Shown here: positions 3,461 to 6,029 of the stretch, piece by piece
Position numbering within the stretch: the first letter of the stretch is position 1
Layout: each line of letters starts with the position of its first letter
Origin: Microbacteriaceae bacterium
GTDB taxonomy: Bacteria > Actinomycetota > Actinomycetes > Actinomycetales > Microbacteriaceae
Direction of reading: 5' to 3'
NCBI GenBank assembly: GCA_017744755.1
Contig: JAGIAU010000133.1
Location: 1 to 6,029, forward strand
Length of the DNA stretch: 6,029 nucleotides
Translations under genes and position numbers: made by a program
The notes under the pieces: generated by a model
The model's input: the letters and a program-made list of their open reading frames with translations, nothing else
What the model was told of the DNA's origin: nothing
Databases searched by the model: none

Positions 3461-4339
3461 ATGCACGACATCGCGAACCCCGTCACGAGGTACCCGACCG
3501 ACGGATTCCCGCAGCAGCAGCAGGAGCAGCCCGGCATGACCGAGGCGACGAACCCCGTGCCCGATCACGGCGAGCACAGCTACGCCGGCTCCGGGCGGCT
3601 CGCCGGGATGCGCGCGCTCATCACCGGCGGCGACTCGGGCATCGGCCGCGCGGTCGCCATCGCGTTCGCCCGGGAGGGCGCCGACGTCGCCATCTCCTAC
3701 CTGCCGGAGGAGGAGCCGGACGCGGTCGCGACGGCGCTGTGGATCGAGGAGGCTGGACGGCGCTCGTTCTGCATCCCCGGCGACATCCGTACCGAGGCGC
3801 ACTCGACGCGCCTCGTCGAGCGGGTCGTGTCGGAGTTCGGCGGGCTCGAGATCCTCGTGCTGAACGCCGCCTACCAGCAGCACCGCGACTCGCTCGCGGA
3901 GACGCCGACCGAGGAGATCGAGCGCGTGTTCGACACCAACCTCATGGCGCCGCTGTGGACCGCGCGCTCGGCGATCCCGCATCTGCGGCCCGGCTCCTCG
4001 ATCATCGTGACGTCGTCGATCCAGGCCTTCAATCCGTCGCCGGAGCTGCTCGACTACGCGATGACGAAGGCGGCGCTCGTCGCGTTCACGAAGGCGCTCG
4101 CGCAGGAGCTCGGGCCGAAGGGCGTGCGGGTGAACGCCGTCGCACCGGGGCCGATCTGGACGCCCCTCATCCCGGCGACCGAGTGGCCGGACAAACTGCC
4201 GAAGTTCGGCCAGGACACGCCGCTCGGCCGCGCCGGGCAGCCGGCCGAGGTGGCGCCCGCGTATGTCTACCTCGCCTCGCCGGAGTCCTCGTACGTCTCG
4301 GGCGCCGTGCTGCCCGTCACCGGCGGGAAGGGGCTGTGA
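3461..4339 (+). CDS. SDR family oxidoreductase, GSP39/YhdF-like
   Basis: This is a 292-residue NAD(P)-dependent short-chain dehydrogenase/reductase; the substrate is unknown and it is probably cytoplasmic. An N-terminal extension of about 45 residues (RYPTDGFPQQQQEQPG..., then MTEATNPVPDHGEHSYAGSG) is typical of the general-stress SDRs of the GSP39/YhdF/YhxC type. The Rossmann fold starts at RALITGGDSGIGRAVAIAFA (residues 51-70; the nucleotide motif is TGGDSGIG). GDI is at 107-109 and the LNAA motif at 134-137 where NNAA is usual. The active-site residues are N160, S186, Y199 and K203 (YxxxK), followed by GVRVNAVAPGPIWTPL. The C-terminus YVSGAVLPVTGGKG is normal, and no catalytic residue is missing. 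It heads an operon with the next two genes; its TGA overlaps the following ATG by one base. In Bacillus relatives are stress-induced, which fits the neighbourhood, but regulation here is inferred. Confidence 0.93.
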   Translation: MHDIANPVTRYPTDGFPQQQQEQPGMTEATNPVPDHGEHSYAGSGRLAGMRALITGGDSGIGRAVAIAFAREGADVAISYLPEEEPDAVATALWIEEAGRRSFCIPGDIRTEAHSTRLVERVVSEFGGLEILVLNAAYQQHRDSLAETPTEEIERVFDTNLMAPLWTARSAIPHLRPGSSIIVTSSIQAFNPSPELLDYAMTKAALVAFTKALAQELGPKGVRVNAVAPGPIWTPLIPATEWPDKLPKFGQDTPLGRAGQPAEVAPAYVYLASPESSYVSGAVLPVTGGKGL

Positions 4340-4971
4340 TGAGCGCCGGGACGCCGGGCGGGATCGGACCGGGACCGCTCACCGAGCTCGCCGGCGCGCT
4401 CGCGCTCCGCTCGGTCTACCGCCGCTGGCTCCGGCCGCGGCTGCGCGCCGACCGCGTCACGCGCATGCTCGACATCGGCTCCGCGGGCGACGCGGCCCGC
4501 CGCATCCTCGGCTGGGCGCGTCAGGACGGCCTCGCCCTGGGACTCGTCGCGATCGACGCCGACCACCGGGCGGTGCTCCGCGGCCGCGGGCGGCCCGCCT
4601 GGGGTATGACCGCCCGCACGGCGACGCCGGCCGAGCTCATCGCGGAGGGCGCCAAGTACGACCTGATCCTCTCCGACCGCGTGCTCGGGCAGCTGCGCGC
4701 CCCCGAGGTCGGCGCGCTCCTCTCCGAGTGCGACGACATCGTCGCGCCCGACGGCCTCGTCGTGCACACCGACATCGTGTGCTCCCGCTTCGGCACGGGC
4801 CGCTGGTCGCAGCAGGAGCTCATCGCCGTCGTCCCGCCCGGCTGGCAGGTCCGCCGGTGCTGGCCGCTGCGCGTCGAGATCGTGCGGGCCGGCTCGGAGC
4901 CGTCGGGCGACGACGAGCCGGCCGACCGGGACGGCGCGGACTCGGACGGCGCGTTCCTCTCCCTGACCTGA
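4339..4971 (+). CDS. Class I SAM-dependent methyltransferase-like protein
   Basis: This 210-residue protein has a methyltransferase-like fold. RSVYRRWLRPRLR (residues 24-36) precedes motif I RMLDIGSAGDAARRIL (42-57). Then come GWARQDGLALGLVAIDADHR with the acidic residue D73 after strand 2, YDLILSDRVLGQL as the motif II-like strand, and APDGLVVHTDIVCSRFG with a C-terminal VPPGWQVRRCWPLRVEIV. The arrangement resembles a small actinobacterial methyltransferase group with LDVGCGGGDVPRALARWA at motif I. Here the glycine-rich loop reads DIGSAGD, so the middle glycine is Ala49 and the last is Asp51. SAM binding may be weakened or lost. The segment after HTDI is shorter than I remember in relatives. 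The start shares an A with the SDR stop (TGATG), with AAGGGG five bases upstream. Substrate unknown. The fold is likely; activity is uncertain. Confidence 0.8.
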   Translation: MSAGTPGGIGPGPLTELAGALALRSVYRRWLRPRLRADRVTRMLDIGSAGDAARRILGWARQDGLALGLVAIDADHRAVLRGRGRPAWGMTARTATPAELIAEGAKYDLILSDRVLGQLRAPEVGALLSECDDIVAPDGLVVHTDIVCSRFGTGRWSQQELIAVVPPGWQVRRCWPLRVEIVRAGSEPSGDDEPADRDGADSDGAFLSLT

Positions 4972-4983
4972 GGGTGCGGGCTC

Positions 4984-5961
4984 GTGCCGCGACTGCGTCG
5001 CACCCGGCTGAGCGACCCGGGCATCCGGCGCGCGCGCCGGGGGAGCGGGTTCTCCTATCGCGAGCCGGACGGCGCCGTGATCCGCGAGTCCGCGGCGCTC
5101 GAGCGCCTGCGCGCGCTCGCGATCCCGCCGGCCTGGACCGACGTGTGGATCGCGGCGGCGGAGAACGCGCACATCCAGGCCACCGGCGTCGACGCGGCGG
5201 GTCGGCGCCAGTACCTCTATCACCCCGCCTGGCGCGAGCGCAGCGATCGTCGCAAGTACGAGCGGATGCTCGACCTCGCGGAGGTGCTGCCGCGCGCCCG
5301 GCGCGGCGTCACCCGTGATCTGCGGGCCGACGGGCTCGGCCGGGAGCGCGTGCTCGCCGGCGCGTTCCGTCTCCTCGACAGCGGCGCGCTGCGCGTCGGC
5401 ACGCCGCGCTACGCCGAGGACCACGGCAGCTACGGCCTCACCACGCTGCTCGGCGCGCACGCGGCCGTCCGGGGCGGCGAGGTGCGGCTGCGATTCCCCG
5501 GCAAGAGCGGGCAGGAGTGGTCGTCCGGGATCGAGGACCCGGACCTCGCCGCGCTCGTCTCGGCGCTGCAGCGCCGCGGCCCGCGCGCCCGACTGCTCGC
5601 CTGGCGCGACCCCGATGGCGAGGTGCACCCGCTGCGCCCTGGAGAGCTCAACGACGACATCCGCCGGCGCACCGGGGGCGACTTCACGGCGAAGGACTTC
5701 CGCACGCTCCGCGGCACCGCCGTCGCCGCCGCGTCGCTGGCCCGCACCGGGCCGCGCGCCTCCGCGTCCGGCCGCAGCCGCGCCCTCGCCGCCGCGATGC
5801 GCGAGGCCGCAGCCGCGCTCGGCAACACCCCCGCCGTCGCCCGCACCGCCTACGTCGACCCGCGCATCGCCGACCGCTACGAGCGCGGGGAGACCGTCGA
5901 CCCGTCGCGGATCGCCTCCGGCACGATCGAGCGCGAGCTGCTGCGGCTGCTGCGGGGGTGA
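4984..5961 (+). CDS. DNA topoisomerase IB (poxvirus type)
   Basis: This 325-residue enzyme nicks one DNA strand through a 3'-phosphotyrosine, relaxing supercoils without ATP or metal. The N-terminal domain (about 1-95) has GSGFSYREPDG, IPPAWTDVWI (47-56), NAHIQATGVDAAGRRQYLYH (61-80) and PAWRERSDRRKYERM. The catalytic domain follows, with all key positions placed by analogy to vaccinia: R137 (LRVG), K174 (GKSG), R240 (AKDFRTLRGT) and nucleophile Y290 (GNTPAVARTAY). N281 replaces the poxvirus His265, a substitution I believe is usual in bacterial members. The length is normal for the family and nothing is truncated. The start is GTG 4984, 12 bases after the methyltransferase stop, with AGGGTG (4971-4976) seven bases upstream. 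It is the last gene of the SDR-methyltransferase-topoisomerase unit. Bacterial topoisomerase IB is an accessory enzyme, not the essential TopA. Confidence 0.95.
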   Translation: MPRLRRTRLSDPGIRRARRGSGFSYREPDGAVIRESAALERLRALAIPPAWTDVWIAAAENAHIQATGVDAAGRRQYLYHPAWRERSDRRKYERMLDLAEVLPRARRGVTRDLRADGLGRERVLAGAFRLLDSGALRVGTPRYAEDHGSYGLTTLLGAHAAVRGGEVRLRFPGKSGQEWSSGIEDPDLAALVSALQRRGPRARLLAWRDPDGEVHPLRPGELNDDIRRRTGGDFTAKDFRTLRGTAVAAASLARTGPRASASGRSRALAAAMREAAAALGNTPAVARTAYVDPRIADRYERGETVDPSRIASGTIERELLRLLRG

Positions 5962-5963
5962 AC

Positions 5964-5979
5964 GCGCTCCGCGGGGCGC
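5964..5979. terminator. Weak hairpin after the topoisomerase operon
   Basis: GCGCTC (5964-5969) can pair with GGGCGC (5974-5979) with one U-G pair and a CGCG loop, three bases after the topoisomerase stop. The stem is short and no T-run follows, so it is only a weak terminator candidate. A second small stem, AACCC-GCC-GGGTT, lies at 6000-6012. Confidence 0.3.
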
Positions 5980-5997
5980 TCCCGTCCCGCGTGCCGC

Positions 5998-6027
5998 TCA
6001 ACCCGCCGGGTTCGGCTGCAGCGCGAC
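5998..6027 (-). CDS. Possible C-terminal end of a converging gene
   Basis: On the minus strand a frame open from the right edge ends in TGA (6000-5998) and would give the last nine residues VALQPNPAG. The position, 36 bases beyond the topoisomerase stop and converging with it, fits a gene end, and the composition is protein-like. Nine codons cannot prove it. The rest lies outside the window. Confidence 0.25.
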   Translation of the reverse strand, partial: VALQPNPAG

Positions 6028-6029
6028 GT

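Noticed and set aside
3511..3529. CAG run (glutamines) near the SDR N-terminus as a regulatory microsatellite
   Set aside because: Only four perfect CAG codons followed by GAG CAG; a Gln-rich linker fits the variable N-terminal extension of this SDR group.
3022..4338. Upstream extension of the methyltransferase frame to a 649-residue open frame
   Set aside because: Only the part from 4339 is protein-like. The earlier portion is antisense to DUF6328 and out of frame with the SDR gene, and the ATG at 4339 has a good ribosome binding site.
4267..5628. A 453-codon minus-strand open frame across the methyltransferase and topoisomerase genes
   Set aside because: It is a shadow frame opposite two genes with clear domain motifs and catalytic residues; its own translation is low-complexity Arg/Ala/Gly.
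1..6029. CRISPR arrays, tRNA/rRNA genes, insertion sequences, attachment sites or phage genes
   Set aside because: No regularly spaced repeats, cloverleaf or rRNA-like sequence, transposase motifs or terminal inverted repeats with target duplications were seen on reading both strands.

Overview
The window is very GC-rich, with G or C at most third codon positions. Its proteins are of kinds typical of high-GC Actinobacteria: an actinobacterial cytochrome c oxidase subunit I tail, DUF6766-, DUF6328- and DUF6098-like proteins, and a poxvirus-type topoisomerase IB. A Microbacteriaceae-like member of the Micrococcales is the best guess. This rests on remembered family resemblance, because no search could be run.

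Layout. (1) 3-503 (+) is the C-terminal end of ctaD. (2) 504-833 (-) is a small, acidic, disordered protein of unknown function. It converges on ctaD with no spacer between the two stop codons. (3) 834-1144 is a non-coding regulatory stretch with several GTCAA-CCCCCT-like motifs, a possible promoter and a perfect 20-bp inverted repeat that overlaps the next gene's start. (4) 1145-2400 (+) is a tight three-gene unit: a DUF6098-like protein, a 27-residue membrane microprotein (ATGA overlap) and a DUF6766-like membrane protein with an internal duplication. It ends at a strong hairpin, 2409-2471. (5) 2478-2645 (-) is a 55-residue two-helix membrane protein. (6) 2761-3348 (-) is a DUF6328-like four-helix membrane protein, possibly translated from a leaderless mRNA. 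(7) 3461-5961 (+) is a second three-gene unit: an SDR oxidoreductase of the GSP39/YhdF type, a SAM-methyltransferase-like protein with an eroded motif I, and DNA topoisomerase IB. (8) The last 30 bases may be the end of a converging minus-strand gene.

How it may work together. Apart from ctaD the content looks like an accessory stress or envelope cluster: small membrane proteins of unknown function, a stress-type SDR and a topoisomerase IB. Several of the units share similar upstream sequence. An 18-bp exact repeat precedes both small minus-strand genes, and a GTCAA/GGCAAG element lies 33-34 bases before a TA(C/G)CGT box at three of the units. This hints at co-regulation but is not proven. 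No phage, IS, CRISPR, tRNA or rRNA signature was seen. The items most worth a second look are the hairpin over the DUF6098 start, the unannotatably small membrane peptide inside the operon, and the shared promoter-like module.
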